Shown here: in pieces, positions 15,317 through 21,383 of the stretch
Layout: the number at the start of each line of letters is the position of its first letter
Numbering within the stretch: position 1 is the stretch's first letter
Assembly: GCA_030145945.1 (NCBI GenBank)
Contig: JASLDK010000424.1
Location: 1 to 21,383 of the forward strand
Direction: 5' to 3'
Length of the DNA stretch: 21,383 bases
Origin: Nocardioides sp.
Lineage (GTDB): Bacteria; Actinomycetota; Actinomycetes; Propionibacteriales; Nocardioidaceae
Program-made: the position numbers and the translations under genes
Notes under the pieces: generated by a model
The model's input: the letters and a program-made list of their open reading frames with translations, nothing else
The model's database searches: none
Told to the model about the DNA's origin: nothing

Positions 15317-16557
15317 AGTCGCACCCCACCACGGGCAGGAGCACGTCCGAGCTCACGCCAGGCGACGTCGAGTTGGTCGCGCGGACCGAGGCCGGCAGCG
15401 CGCCACGCAAGGGAGGCGACCGGTGCTGCTGCCGCAGCGGCGCCGACCCCTGCCCGGTTGGGGGACCACTCGTCGACGTCGAGGACCAGCGCGAGCGCGG
15501 CACCGGCATCGTGACGGATCCGGCGCAGTGCGGCAGTGTCGTCGGGGAGGAAGCCGCCGAGGACGGCGACGACGACCCCGCCCCTCGCCTGGTCGCCGGA
15601 CCAACTGACGTCCAGGTTCTGGCCGTGGGTCATCTCGAGGACGGCGAGATCCTCAAGAGCCTGCTCGGCCCCGGACCGCCCGCGATGGATCGGACCCGTC
15701 GCGGTGCACAGCTGGACGGCATACCCGTGCTGCTCGAGATGGACGACGACCGACGCGGCGATGACGACGGCTGCCTCAAGGCTGGAGGCCGGCCCCTGTC
15801 CGCGGTGGGCGAGTCTGCGGTTGTCGAGGACCACGGTGGCACGCGCCTCCCATGGCTGCTCCTCGCGGCGCACCATCAGCTCGCCGACCCGTGCCGAGCT
15901 GTGCCAGTGGACGCGTCGCAGGTCATCGCCGCGCCGATACTCGCGGACGCTGACGTCCTCAGCGGATCCGGAGGCGAAGGCCTGGGGACGGTGCTCACCG
16001 GCGCCCTGCCAGCCCCCGCGCAACGGGATCGGTGGAAGTGGCAGCACCCGAGGGGTGACGGTCAACTGGGCGGTCCCGCCGATCGAGCGGCGCTGCTCGA
16101 CCAGCCCGAAGGGATCGGCGAGACGAGCGACGACCGGCCCGACGACATAGCGACCGCGGATGTCGGAGCGCACGGGATAGGAGACCGTGCGTTCCCAAGC
16201 GCCCCCGAGGCCGTGGAGCACGAAACGGGCACGCCCGCCCAGCGCATACGGGAGCGTGTCCTCGATCAGCAGGGCGCCGTCGGAGCGTCGGCGGTCGCTG
16301 GCGATGGTGAGGTCGATCCGCGCGCTCTCCCCGGCACGCAGCAGGCGCGGCCACACGACCCGGCTCACGCTCGGATCGTGGCGGCGCCGAGCTATCACGA
16401 TGCTCGCGAGAAGCGGCAGCGTCAGCACCAGGATGCCGACCCGGGTCAGTGCAGGCTGACCGAACGCGATCGCGCACACCACGGCGGTCCCTCCGGCGGC
16501 GAGAAAGGCGCGCCCACGCAGGGTCAGGAAGGAGAGGGGGGCGAGGATCCGGCGCAT
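15313..16557 (-). CDS. DUF58 protein
   Basis: 414 residues. Two membrane helices at about 16-34 and 40-56 are followed by an extended beta region and the DUF58 signature VREYRRGDDLRRVHWHSSARVGELMVRRE (about 204-232; core REYRRGDDLRRVHW), then a vWA-like C-terminal domain with ATVVLDNR (about 240-247) and IRHDAGAALALVLDVDEW. DUF58 proteins regularly pair with MoxR AAA ATPases and are thought to be matured or controlled by them. Start chosen at ATG 16557, 17 bp after the moxR stop; there is no clear Shine-Dalgarno, suggesting coupling. The gene overlaps the transglutaminase start by 4 bp. Confidence 0.88.
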   Translation of the reverse strand: MRRILAPLSFLTLRGRAFLAAGGTAVVCAIAFGQPALTRVGILVLTLPLLASIVIARRRHDPSVSRVVWPRLLRAGESARIDLTIASDRRRSDGALLIEDTLPYALGGRARFVLHGLGGAWERTVSYPVRSDIRGRYVVGPVVARLADPFGLVEQRRSIGGTAQLTVTPRVLPLPPIPLRGGWQGAGEHRPQAFASGSAEDVSVREYRRGDDLRRVHWHSSARVGELMVRREEQPWEARATVVLDNRRLAHRGQGPASSLEAAVVIAASVVVHLEQHGYAVQLCTATGPIHRGRSGAEQALEDLAVLEMTHGQNLDVSWSGDQARGGVVVAVLGGFLPDDTAALRRIRHDAGAALALVLDVDEWSPNRAGVGAAAAAAPVASLAWRAAGLGPRDQLDVAWRELGRAPARGGVRL

Positions 16558-16574
16558 CAGTGAGGGCGAGCGGG

Positions 16575-17567
16575 TCAGGAGGTCGGCTCGGGCACCGGGA
16601 CCTGGGCGGCGATCTGGTCGAGGATGGTGGCGGCCGTCCCGCCGCCGACGGCGACCTCGTCGACTGTCAGGAAACGGTGGGCGAGCACCGGCTGCACGAG
16701 GGCGCGTACGTCGTCGGGCAGGACGTAGTCGCGCCGAGCCAGCGCGGCACGGGCCTTCGCCGCCCGTACCAGGTGGAGGGTGGCTCGCGGGGAGGCGCCG
16801 AGCACCAGCTCCGGGCTCTCGCGCGTCGCCGCCGTCAGCGCGACGGCGTACCGATGGACGGCGTCGGAGACGTGGACCTGGCTGACGATCCCGCACAGCT
16901 TGCGGATCTCGGCGCTGTCGGTCACCGCCTCGAGGTCATCGAGCGGATTGGCGCCGCCGTGGTTGGCGAGCATCGCGATCTCGGCCGCGGGCACCGGATA
17001 GCCAATGGACACCCGGGCCAGGAAGCGGTCGCGCTGGGCCTCGGGCAGGGGATAGGTCCCCTCCATCTCGACGGGGTTCTGGGTCGCGATCACCATGAAC
17101 GGCGTCTCGAGGTGGTAGGTGACGTTGTCGACGCTCACCTGTCGCTCGGCCATGCACTCCAACAGTGCGGACTGGGTCTTGGGCGAGGCCCGGTTGATCT
17201 CGTCACCGATGACCACGTTGGCGAAGACGCCGCCGGGGCGGAACTCGAACTCGCGCGTGGACTGGTTGTAGACGGACACGCCGGTGATGTCGGACGGCAG
17301 GAGGTCCGGGGTGAACTGGATGCGTCGCACCGTGGAGTCGATGCTGCGGGCGAGCGCCTTGCTGAGCATGGTCTTGCCGACGCCGGGGACGTCCTCGAGG
17401 AGCAGGTGACCCTCGGCGAGCAGGACGACGATCGCGGCCGCGACCACCTCGCCCTTGCCCTCGATGACCTTCTCGACGTTGGCCTGGATCCGGCTCGCCA
17501 CGCGGGCGACGGTCTCCACGTCGTTGCTGGACGACCCGCTGGCCGATCCGATGTTGGCCGAGTCCAC
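16575..17567 (-). CDS. MoxR-family AAA ATPase
   Basis: 330 residues, normal for MoxR. Walker A VPGVGKTMLSK (60-70), Walker B VVIGDEINRA (118-127), sensor 1 ATQNP (161-165), EAQRDRF with the arginine finger (176-182), and the C-terminal lid with GASPRATLHL and the LPDDVRALVQPVLAHR segment. MoxR ATPases act as chaperones that assemble or activate partner proteins, typically the DUF58/vWA protein encoded next. The GTG start at 17567 was selected because a GGGAG ribosome site lies 6 nt upstream and longer frames run into the regulatory region. First gene of the moxR / DUF58 / tgpA operon, divergent from mraZ. Confidence 0.93.
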   Translation of the reverse strand: MDSANIGSASGSSSNDVETVARVASRIQANVEKVIEGKGEVVAAAIVVLLAEGHLLLEDVPGVGKTMLSKALARSIDSTVRRIQFTPDLLPSDITGVSVYNQSTREFEFRPGGVFANVVIGDEINRASPKTQSALLECMAERQVSVDNVTYHLETPFMVIATQNPVEMEGTYPLPEAQRDRFLARVSIGYPVPAAEIAMLANHGGANPLDDLEAVTDSAEIRKLCGIVSQVHVSDAVHRYAVALTAATRESPELVLGASPRATLHLVRAAKARAALARRDYVLPDDVRALVQPVLAHRFLTVDEVAVGGGTAATILDQIAAQVPVPEPTS

Positions 17568-17614
17568 GGCGCTCTCCCTCTCTCCCCACGCTGACCCAGG
17601 CAGCGAGTGCGCCA

Positions 17615-17620
17615 ACCCTA
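17615..17620 (-). promoter_or_regulatory. candidate -10 of the moxR operon
   Basis: TAGGGT on the minus strand fits TANNNT and predicts a leader of about 41 nt before the GTG at 17567. The matching -35 is weak (around 17638-17644). Confidence 0.35.
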
Positions 17621-17671
17621 CGGCCCGCGTGGGCGGCGCGTCCTCCGACTGCTCACTTGCGCTGCCGTTGT

Positions 17672-17708
17672 GGCCACCTTCCTCCAGTTCTCCTCCACTG
17701 CGCTCCAC
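17672..17708 (-). promoter_or_regulatory. inverted MraZ-like box cluster facing moxR
   Basis: Read on the minus strand: GTGGAG (17708-17703), GTGGAG (17698-17693), CTGGAG (17687-17682) and GTGGCC (17677-17672), at steps of 10, 11 and 10 bp. Two copies are exact matches to the plus-strand mraZ boxes, two are degenerate. It lies upstream of the moxR start, roughly 60-100 bp before the proposed start point. Binding by MraZ is an inference. Confidence 0.4.
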
Positions 17709-17807
17709 CCGGGCCCCCGAGCGTGAAGAACGCCCTGACCTGCGGTTTTTCGGACCAGGTGGAGAGCGCACGGGGGCGAAATCGCGGATTCGGTGGTGCA
17801 TCGGTGG

Positions 17808-17835
17808 TTGACGGTGGGGAAAAGTGGAGTACTGT
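17808..17835 (+). promoter_or_regulatory. mraZ (dcw) promoter
   Basis: TTGACG (17808-17813), a 16-bp spacer, and TACTGT (17830-17835). The -35 matches the sigma-70-type consensus at five of six bases. Start point expected near 17842, giving a leader of about 42 nt to mraZ. The spacer is filled by MraZ boxes. Confidence 0.65.
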
Positions 17836-17849
17836 GGGGGAAAGTGGAG
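17814..17849 (+). promoter_or_regulatory. four MraZ-binding boxes, 10-bp period
   Basis: GTGGGG (17814-17819), GTGGAG (17824-17829), GTGGGG (17834-17839) and GTGGAG (17844-17849) are spaced by exactly 10 bp, one helical turn; a weaker GTGGTT lies one more step upstream (17804). Characterised MraZ operators are tandem TGGG-type repeats at this spacing. Boxes 1-2 occupy the -35/-10 spacer and boxes 3-4 the start region, so MraZ binding should block its own promoter. Confidence 0.8.
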
Positions 17850-17883
17850 GAAGATGGTCCACGTCGACGGCGGGGGGTTCGCG

Positions 17884-18306
17884 ATGCTCTTCATGGGCAC
17901 GCACACCCCGAAGCTCGACGACAAGGGCCGCCTCTTCCTCCCGGCGAAGTTCAGGGATCGACTGGCGGAGGGCCTCGTGGTCACACAGGGACAGGACAAG
18001 TGCCTCGTCGTCTGGCCGACCGATGTCTTCGCCGAAGAAGCCGAGCGGGCAGCCGCGAAGCCGATGACCAACCGCGCCGCCCGGCGCTACGCCCGGGTTC
18101 TCTTCGCCGGCGGCGACGAGAGCACCCCGGACAAGCAGGGGCGGATCGGCATCCCCGCCCACCTTCGTGAGTACGCCGGCCTCGAGCGCGACGTCGTCGT
18201 GATCGGGGTCCGGGACCGCTTGGAGATCTGGAACCCGACCGCTTGGCGCGAGTTCCAGCTCGAGGCGCTGGAGGAGTTCGCCGACCTCGACGAGGACGAC
18301 GACTGA
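17884..18306 (+). CDS. mraZ: MraZ transcriptional regulator of the dcw cluster
   Basis: 140 residues with two SpoVT-AbrB-like repeats. The first is GTHTPKLDDKGRLFLPAKFR (5-24) and the second STPDKQGRIGIPAHLR (80-95); both hold the DxxGR...P motif (Asp13-Arg16-Pro20 and Asp83-Arg87-Pro91). The protein forms a ring oligomer that binds tandem repeats upstream of its own gene and represses the division and cell-wall cluster. The ATG at 17884 (MLFMGTHTP) is preceded by a G-rich ribosome site 6 nt away; an ATG 9 nt downstream is the alternative. The C-terminus is acidic (FADLDEDDD). First gene of the cluster; 299 nt separate it from rsmH. Confidence 0.96.
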   Translation: MLFMGTHTPKLDDKGRLFLPAKFRDRLAEGLVVTQGQDKCLVVWPTDVFAEEAERAAAKPMTNRAARRYARVLFAGGDESTPDKQGRIGIPAHLREYAGLERDVVVIGVRDRLEIWNPTAWREFQLEALEEFADLDEDDD

Positions 18307-18315
18307 CACACCGCC

Positions 18316-18333
18316 GACGGCCCTGTGGCCGTC
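18316..18333 (+). terminator. hairpin just after mraZ
   Basis: GACGGCC (18316-18322), loop CTGT, GGCCGTC (18327-18333): perfect 7-bp stem starting 9 bp after the mraZ stop. There is no U-tract. It could be a partial terminator that lowers read-through into rsmH, or a processing or stability element. Confidence 0.4.
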
Positions 18334-18379
18334 ATGCAGGACTGACAAGACAACAGCGGATCCGCAGGACGAGGTCTCA

Positions 18380-18518
18380 GCCCGCTCCCGCCTCCCGACG
18401 TTCCGGCGTCTCCTGTCGCACCTTCCCCGGTGACAGGCGACCTGAGTCGGAACCCCCGCCATCTGGGGCACTTCCCCGGCACCAGACGGCACCCCGAACA
18501 ACCGGGACGGGAGCGGGC
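18380..18518 (+). ncRNA. structured leader RNA upstream of rsmH (mraW RNA motif candidate)
   Basis: GCCCGCTCCCG (18380-18390) pairs without mismatch to CGGGAGCGGGC (18508-18518), enclosing 117 nt. Inside, successive local helices are possible: 18397-18400/18407-18410; CCTGTC 18412-18417 with GACAGG 18432-18437, extended by ACC/GGT; CGAC 18438-18441/GTCG 18446-18449; CCCC 18454-18457/GGGG 18465-18468; CCCGG 18475-18479/CCGGG 18502-18506. This is a multi-branched fold rather than a lone hairpin. A conserved mraW RNA motif has been described upstream of mraW (rsmH) in actinobacteria; the position fits, but I have not aligned it to that model. It encodes no credible protein. Confidence 0.5.
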
Positions 18519-18522
18519 CGAG

Positions 18523-18600
18523 CCCTGGCCCTGCGGGTCCGCACCCATTTCCAGCACCACAGCCAACGGTTCGGTCAGGACCAACTCCAGGGTCGAGGAG
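18523..18600 (+). promoter_or_regulatory. second leader element next to the rsmH ribosome site
   Basis: CCCTGG (18523-18528) can pair with CCAGGG (18587-18592), enclosing GGTCC (18536-18540)/GGACC (18578-18582). Alternatively CTCC (18585-18588) can pair with the GGAG of the ribosome site (18597-18600). The two pairings share bases and exclude each other, so the leader could open or close the rsmH start. Inferred from complementarity only. Confidence 0.3.
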
Positions 18601-18605
18601 TCGAA

Positions 18606-19610
18606 GTGAGCAACGCACGTCACGTGCCGGTCCTCCTGGACCGCGTCGTCGCGCTGCTGGCCCCCGCCCTCGAACCACCGCCCGGGGACACCGTCGACGA
18701 GCGGCCCGTTCTCGTCGACTGCACGCTCGGTCTCGGCGGCCACAGCGAAGCCGTCCTGGAACGTTGCCCCGGCGCCCGCGTGATCGGCATCGACCGCGAC
18801 CCACAGGCGCTCGCCATGAGTCGCCAGCGACTGGCGGCGTACGGCGATCGCTTCCAGGGTGTCCACGCGGTCTACGACGAGATTCCCGACGTCCTCGACG
18901 ATCTCGGACTGCCTGAGGTCGCGGCTTTTCTCTTCGACCTCGGTGTGTCGTCGATGCAGTTGGACCTGCCCGAGCGCGGCTTCGCCTATGCCGTCGACGC
19001 GCCCCTCGACATGCGGATGGGCAGCAGTGGTCCCACCGCCGCCGACGTCCTCAACACCTACAGCGCCCCCGACCTGGCCCGCGTCCTCAAGGAGTATGGC
19101 GAGGAGCGGATGGCGCGACGGATCGCGGATGCCGTGGTTCGTGAGCGGGCGAGTGAGCCGTTCACCAACTCCGGACGTCTCGTCGCCCTGCTCTACGACG
19201 TCATCCCCGCACCGGCGCGCCGGACCGGGGGACACCCCGCGAAGCGGACCTTCCAGGCGTTGCGGATGGAGGTCAACGACGAGTTGGCCGTGCTGCGGCG
19301 GGCGATCCCGGCCGCGGTGGACGCCATCGGAGTGGGCGGCCGGGTCGTCGTGGAGTCCTACCACTCGCTCGAGGACCGGTTGGTCAAACGAGCCTTCGCG
19401 GACGCCACCCGCTCCACCGTCCCCGACGACCTCCCGTTCGTGCCTGAGGGCTCCGAGCCGGCGTACCGCCTGGTCACCCGAGGCGCCGAACAGGCCGACG
19501 AGCACGAGATCGAGCAGAACCCGCGCGCAGCCTCCGTCCGGCTGCGCGCCGTCGAACGCACGCGCAGGAATCGCCCGAACACAACATCCACAGGCAAGGG
19601 AGCCGTCTGA
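18606..19610 (+). CDS. rsmH: 16S rRNA (cytosine1402-N4)-methyltransferase
   Basis: 334 residues. Also called MraW; it methylates N4 of C1402 in 16S rRNA using SAM, tuning the decoding site. Family motifs in order: HVPVLLDRV (6-14), DCTLGLGGHSEAVL (motif I, about 39-52), IGIDRDPQAL (about 60-69), FLFDLGVSSMQLD (about 108-120), RGFAYAVDAPLDMRM (about 124-138), FQALRMEVNDEL (about 216-227) and SYHSLEDRLVKRAF (about 250-263). The GTG start at 18606 has GAGGAG 5 nt upstream and begins just before the conserved RHVPVLL; longer open frames would include the structured leader. The stop overlaps the ftsL start (TGATG), so the two are coupled. Confidence 0.96.
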   Translation: MSNARHVPVLLDRVVALLAPALEPPPGDTVDERPVLVDCTLGLGGHSEAVLERCPGARVIGIDRDPQALAMSRQRLAAYGDRFQGVHAVYDEIPDVLDDLGLPEVAAFLFDLGVSSMQLDLPERGFAYAVDAPLDMRMGSSGPTAADVLNTYSAPDLARVLKEYGEERMARRIADAVVRERASEPFTNSGRLVALLYDVIPAPARRTGGHPAKRTFQALRMEVNDELAVLRRAIPAAVDAIGVGGRVVVESYHSLEDRLVKRAFADATRSTVPDDLPFVPEGSEPAYRLVTRGAEQADEHEIEQNPRAASVRLRAVERTRRNRPNTTSTGKGAV

Positions 19611-20140
19611 TGTCGTCCACCTCACCCCTGCGCAACCGGCTCCCCAATGTTGCTCCACGAGTGGCGCAGGCCGCTCTCGAGCGCGCCCGGCTCAGCGTCG
19701 TACCCCGTCGCCGGACGCGGGCCGCCCGCGTACCGTTCGTGACCTTCGTCAGCATCATCCTGCTCGGCGGTGTGATCGGCCTGTTGATGTTCAACACCTC
19801 CATGCAGCAGGCGTCCTTCCGTGAGACGGCACTGCAGAAGCAGGCCACCGATCTCGGGGCCCAGCAGGAGGCCCTGCAGATGGAGCTAAGGGGCCTCAAC
19901 GAACCGGCGCACGTGGCCGCGGCCGCCGAGAAGCTCGGCATGGTGCTGCCCACTACGGCGGCCGGAGTGCTCAACCTCGCCACGGGCAAGATCAGCGGTG
20001 ACCCCCAACCTGCCTCGCGCACCGACCGGCTCCCGATCCAGCAGCCGGCTCCGACCCGTCCGGGCGTCCTCGACCCGACCCCGGTGAAGGTCAAGGTGAA
20101 GGCCCCGCCCGCCGACGGCGCGCCCGCCGTGGTTCGTTGA
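19610..20140 (+). CDS. ftsL: cell-division protein FtsL
   Basis: 176 residues, bitopic: a basic cytosolic N-terminus (1-40, many Arg), one membrane helix at about 42-62 (FVTFVSIILLGGVIGLLMF), and an external coiled-coil-like segment (about 65-110, SFRETALQKQATDLGAQQEALQME) with the EKLGMVLP end typical of FtsL/DivIC proteins. A Pro-rich, unstructured tail (about 130-176) is longer than in E. coli. FtsL joins FtsB and FtsQ to activate septal wall synthesis by FtsW-FtsI. Identification rests on shape and position between rsmH and ftsI, since sequence conservation is low. Start codon overlaps the rsmH stop by one base. Confidence 0.87.
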   Translation: MSSTSPLRNRLPNVAPRVAQAALERARLSVVPRRRTRAARVPFVTFVSIILLGGVIGLLMFNTSMQQASFRETALQKQATDLGAQQEALQMELRGLNEPAHVAAAAEKLGMVLPTTAAGVLNLATGKISGDPQPASRTDRLPIQQPAPTRPGVLDPTPVKVKVKAPPADGAPAVVR

Positions 20141-20150
20141 TCGTTCGCCG

Positions 20151-20156
20151 TAGTTT
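20151..20156 (+). promoter_or_regulatory. possible -10 upstream of ftsI
   Basis: TAGTTT fits TANNNT in the 70-bp ftsL-ftsI gap and would give a leader of about 48 nt. No -35 is evident. The gene is probably also read from the mraZ promoter. Confidence 0.2.
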
Positions 20157-20210
20157 GGTGTCCGCACCGCACCATCGCCGACGACCCCGGACGAGGACCT
20201 GGACGACAGC

Positions 20211-21383
20211 GTGAACCGCCCCCACCACAACCGACTGCGCCGCAGGCCGCCCGCGAAGACCGAGGCCCGGCGCGGGTCGCCGCAGTTGCGCATGAAGGTC
20301 GGCTTCGTGCTGATCGCGATGCTGCTGTCGCTGTTCGCGGCCCGGCTGGTGCAGCTCCAGGGCGTCGATCCGGGTTCCTACGCCCAGATGGCGGCGGCGG
20401 AGGGGCAGGAGGACATTGCACTTCCGGCCACCCGTGGTGAGATCGTCGACCGCAACGGAAACCCGATGGCTGACACGGTCGATGGTCGGATGATCGTCGC
20501 GAACCCCAAGGTCGCCAAGAAGTACGCCCCCCAGCTCGCGACGATCCTGTCGGAGAGGCTCGGCATCGACTACTTCGAGACGCTGCGCAAGCTGCGGATG
20601 CCCAACCAGTTCCAGTACATCGCCCGGCGGGTTCCGGCGAGCAAGGCCGAGCAGGTCGTCGCGGACATCCGCGAGCAGTTCAAGGACGACAAGGACCGTC
20701 CCTTCTCCGGCCTGAGCACCGAGCGCGACCCGCTGCGCACCTATCCCAATGGCACGATCGCTGCGAACCTGATCGGATTCCTCGGTGAGAACGGCAAGGC
20801 GGGCGACAAGGCCGCCGTGGTCGGCCTCGCCGGTCTCGAGGACTCGTTCAACACCTACCTGTCGGGCAAGGACGGCGAGGCGCGCTATTCGCTGGGGGCT
20901 GGCAATCGGATCCCCCTCGGTGACAGCACCGTCACCCCGGCTGTCGACGGCAAGAACCTCAAGCTCACCATCGACCGCGACCTGCAGTACTACACCCAGC
21001 GAGTGCTCCAGCAGACCGTCGTCAAGGCGGGCGGCGACTCGGGCATCGCGATCGTGCAGGACACCAAGACGGGTCAGTTCCTCGCACTCGCGGACTATCC
21101 GACGTACGACGTCTCGGACCCGACGAAGTACAAGAAGAAGCTCTACAACTCCTCGGCAGTCACCGACGTCTACGAGCCCGGATCGGTCGAGAAGGTGCTC
21201 ACGATCAGTTCGCTGGTCGACGCCGGCCTCGGTTTCAAGGAGCAGCGGTTCAAGGTCCCGGGGCGGCTCTACCGCCAGGACCGGCCGATCGGCGACTACT
21301 GGAACCACGACACCCTCAAACTCACCCTCGCCGGCATCATCGCCAAGTCCTCCAACGTCGGAACGGTGCTGGCTGCCGACCAG
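20211..21383 (+). CDS. ftsI: septal peptidoglycan transpeptidase FtsI (PBP3), N-terminal part
   Basis: 391 codons are present; the gene is cut by the right edge. Class B penicillin-binding protein that cross-links septal peptidoglycan with FtsW. A basic cytosolic tail (1-28) leads to one membrane helix (about 30-48, GFVLIAMLLSLFAARLVQL), the pedestal domain with RGEIVDRNGNPMA (75-87) and VGLAGLE (204-210), then the transpeptidase domain with the active-site EPGSVEK (Ser325, Lys328) and the second motif SSN (380-382). The third motif (KTGT) lies beyond the edge. The GTG at 20211 is the start because it gives the basic tail and helix; the ribosome site (GGA 8 nt upstream) is modest. Confidence 0.95.
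   Translation, partial: MNRPHHNRLRRRPPAKTEARRGSPQLRMKVGFVLIAMLLSLFAARLVQLQGVDPGSYAQMAAAEGQEDIALPATRGEIVDRNGNPMADTVDGRMIVANPKVAKKYAPQLATILSERLGIDYFETLRKLRMPNQFQYIARRVPASKAEQVVADIREQFKDDKDRPFSGLSTERDPLRTYPNGTIAANLIGFLGENGKAGDKAAVVGLAGLEDSFNTYLSGKDGEARYSLGAGNRIPLGDSTVTPAVDGKNLKLTIDRDLQYYTQRVLQQTVVKAGGDSGIAIVQDTKTGQFLALADYPTYDVSDPTKYKKKLYNSSAVTDVYEPGSVEKVLTISSLVDAGLGFKEQRFKVPGRLYRQDRPIGDYWNHDTLKLTLAGIIAKSSNVGTVLAADQ

Noticed and set aside
15286..16563. 425-codon plus-strand frame opposite the DUF58 gene
   Set aside because: Shadow of a gene with clear DUF58 motifs; low-complexity Asp/Gly/Arg composition.
18356..18365. GCGGATCCGC palindrome in the mraZ-rsmH gap as an operator
   Set aside because: Short, no promoter next to it, and likely by chance in GC-rich sequence.
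18243..18605. N-terminal extension of rsmH into the mraZ-rsmH gap
   Set aside because: The extension is Arg/Pro/Gln-rich without family similarity, overlaps the end of mraZ, and a good ribosome site precedes the GTG at 18606.
18087..19658. 523-codon minus-strand frame opposite mraZ, the leader and rsmH
   Set aside because: Antisense to mraZ and rsmH and runs through the structured leader; no domain or ribosome site.
20091..21308. 405-codon minus-strand frame opposite ftsI
   Set aside because: Shadow of a gene with all expected FtsI motifs.

Overview
The window is GC-rich chromosomal DNA (about 70% G+C by eye) with GTG and ATG starts, TANNNT -10 elements and leaderless genes. Together these indicate a high-GC actinobacterium. 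Protein style and gene order best fit Propionibacteriales (Nocardioides-like), but this is an inference from reading. The order dcw cluster / DUF3040 / metF / idsA / Rv2175c-like / PASTA kinase parallels the Mycobacterium tuberculosis Rv2163c-Rv2176c region. There are no tRNA or rRNA genes, insertion sequences, CRISPR arrays or prophage genes.

Layout. Positions 1-3.8 kb (minus strand): the start of a zinc-ribbon protein, an SRPBCC protein, an EamA transporter, and a PknL-type Ser/Thr kinase with four PASTA repeats whose end overlaps the EamA start. Positions 3.96-5.26 kb (plus): an Rv2175c-like DNA-binding protein, probably a kinase partner, then an exported barnase/RNase Sa-type ribonuclease with a barstar inhibitor. 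Positions 5.27-7.33 kb: a divergent pair, polyprenyl synthase idsA and metF, both apparently leaderless. Positions 7.33-7.51 kb: a degenerate repeat patch between convergent genes. Positions 7.5-9.9 kb: a CrtI-like FAD oxidoreductase and a YbaK-type deacylase (minus), then a four-helix membrane protein (plus). Positions 9.9-12.4 kb: a SAV_6107-type HEPN protein behind a perfect LexA/SOS operator, a CmoM/SmtA-like methyltransferase and a Y-family polymerase, all on the plus strand and possibly one SOS-responsive unit. Positions 12.6-13.0 kb: a DUF3040 protein. Positions 13.0-17.6 kb (minus): a MoxR / DUF58 / transglutaminase (TgpA-like) operon. Positions 17.9 kb to the end (plus): the division and cell-wall cluster mraZ-rsmH-ftsL-ftsI, with ftsI cut by the window edge.

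The regulatory DNA is unusually legible. The mraZ promoter carries four GTGGRG boxes at exact 10-bp period between and after its -35 and -10, the layout expected for MraZ autorepression. A second, inverted set of related boxes faces the divergent moxR operon, which could link the two. The 299-nt mraZ-rsmH gap can fold into a multi-branched RNA closed by a perfect 11-bp stem, a candidate for the actinobacterial mraW RNA motif, followed by a second element that may control the rsmH ribosome site. The most attractive candidates for something under-described are the SOS-controlled HEPN/methyltransferase/polymerase unit, the mirrored MraZ boxes and the rsmH leader.
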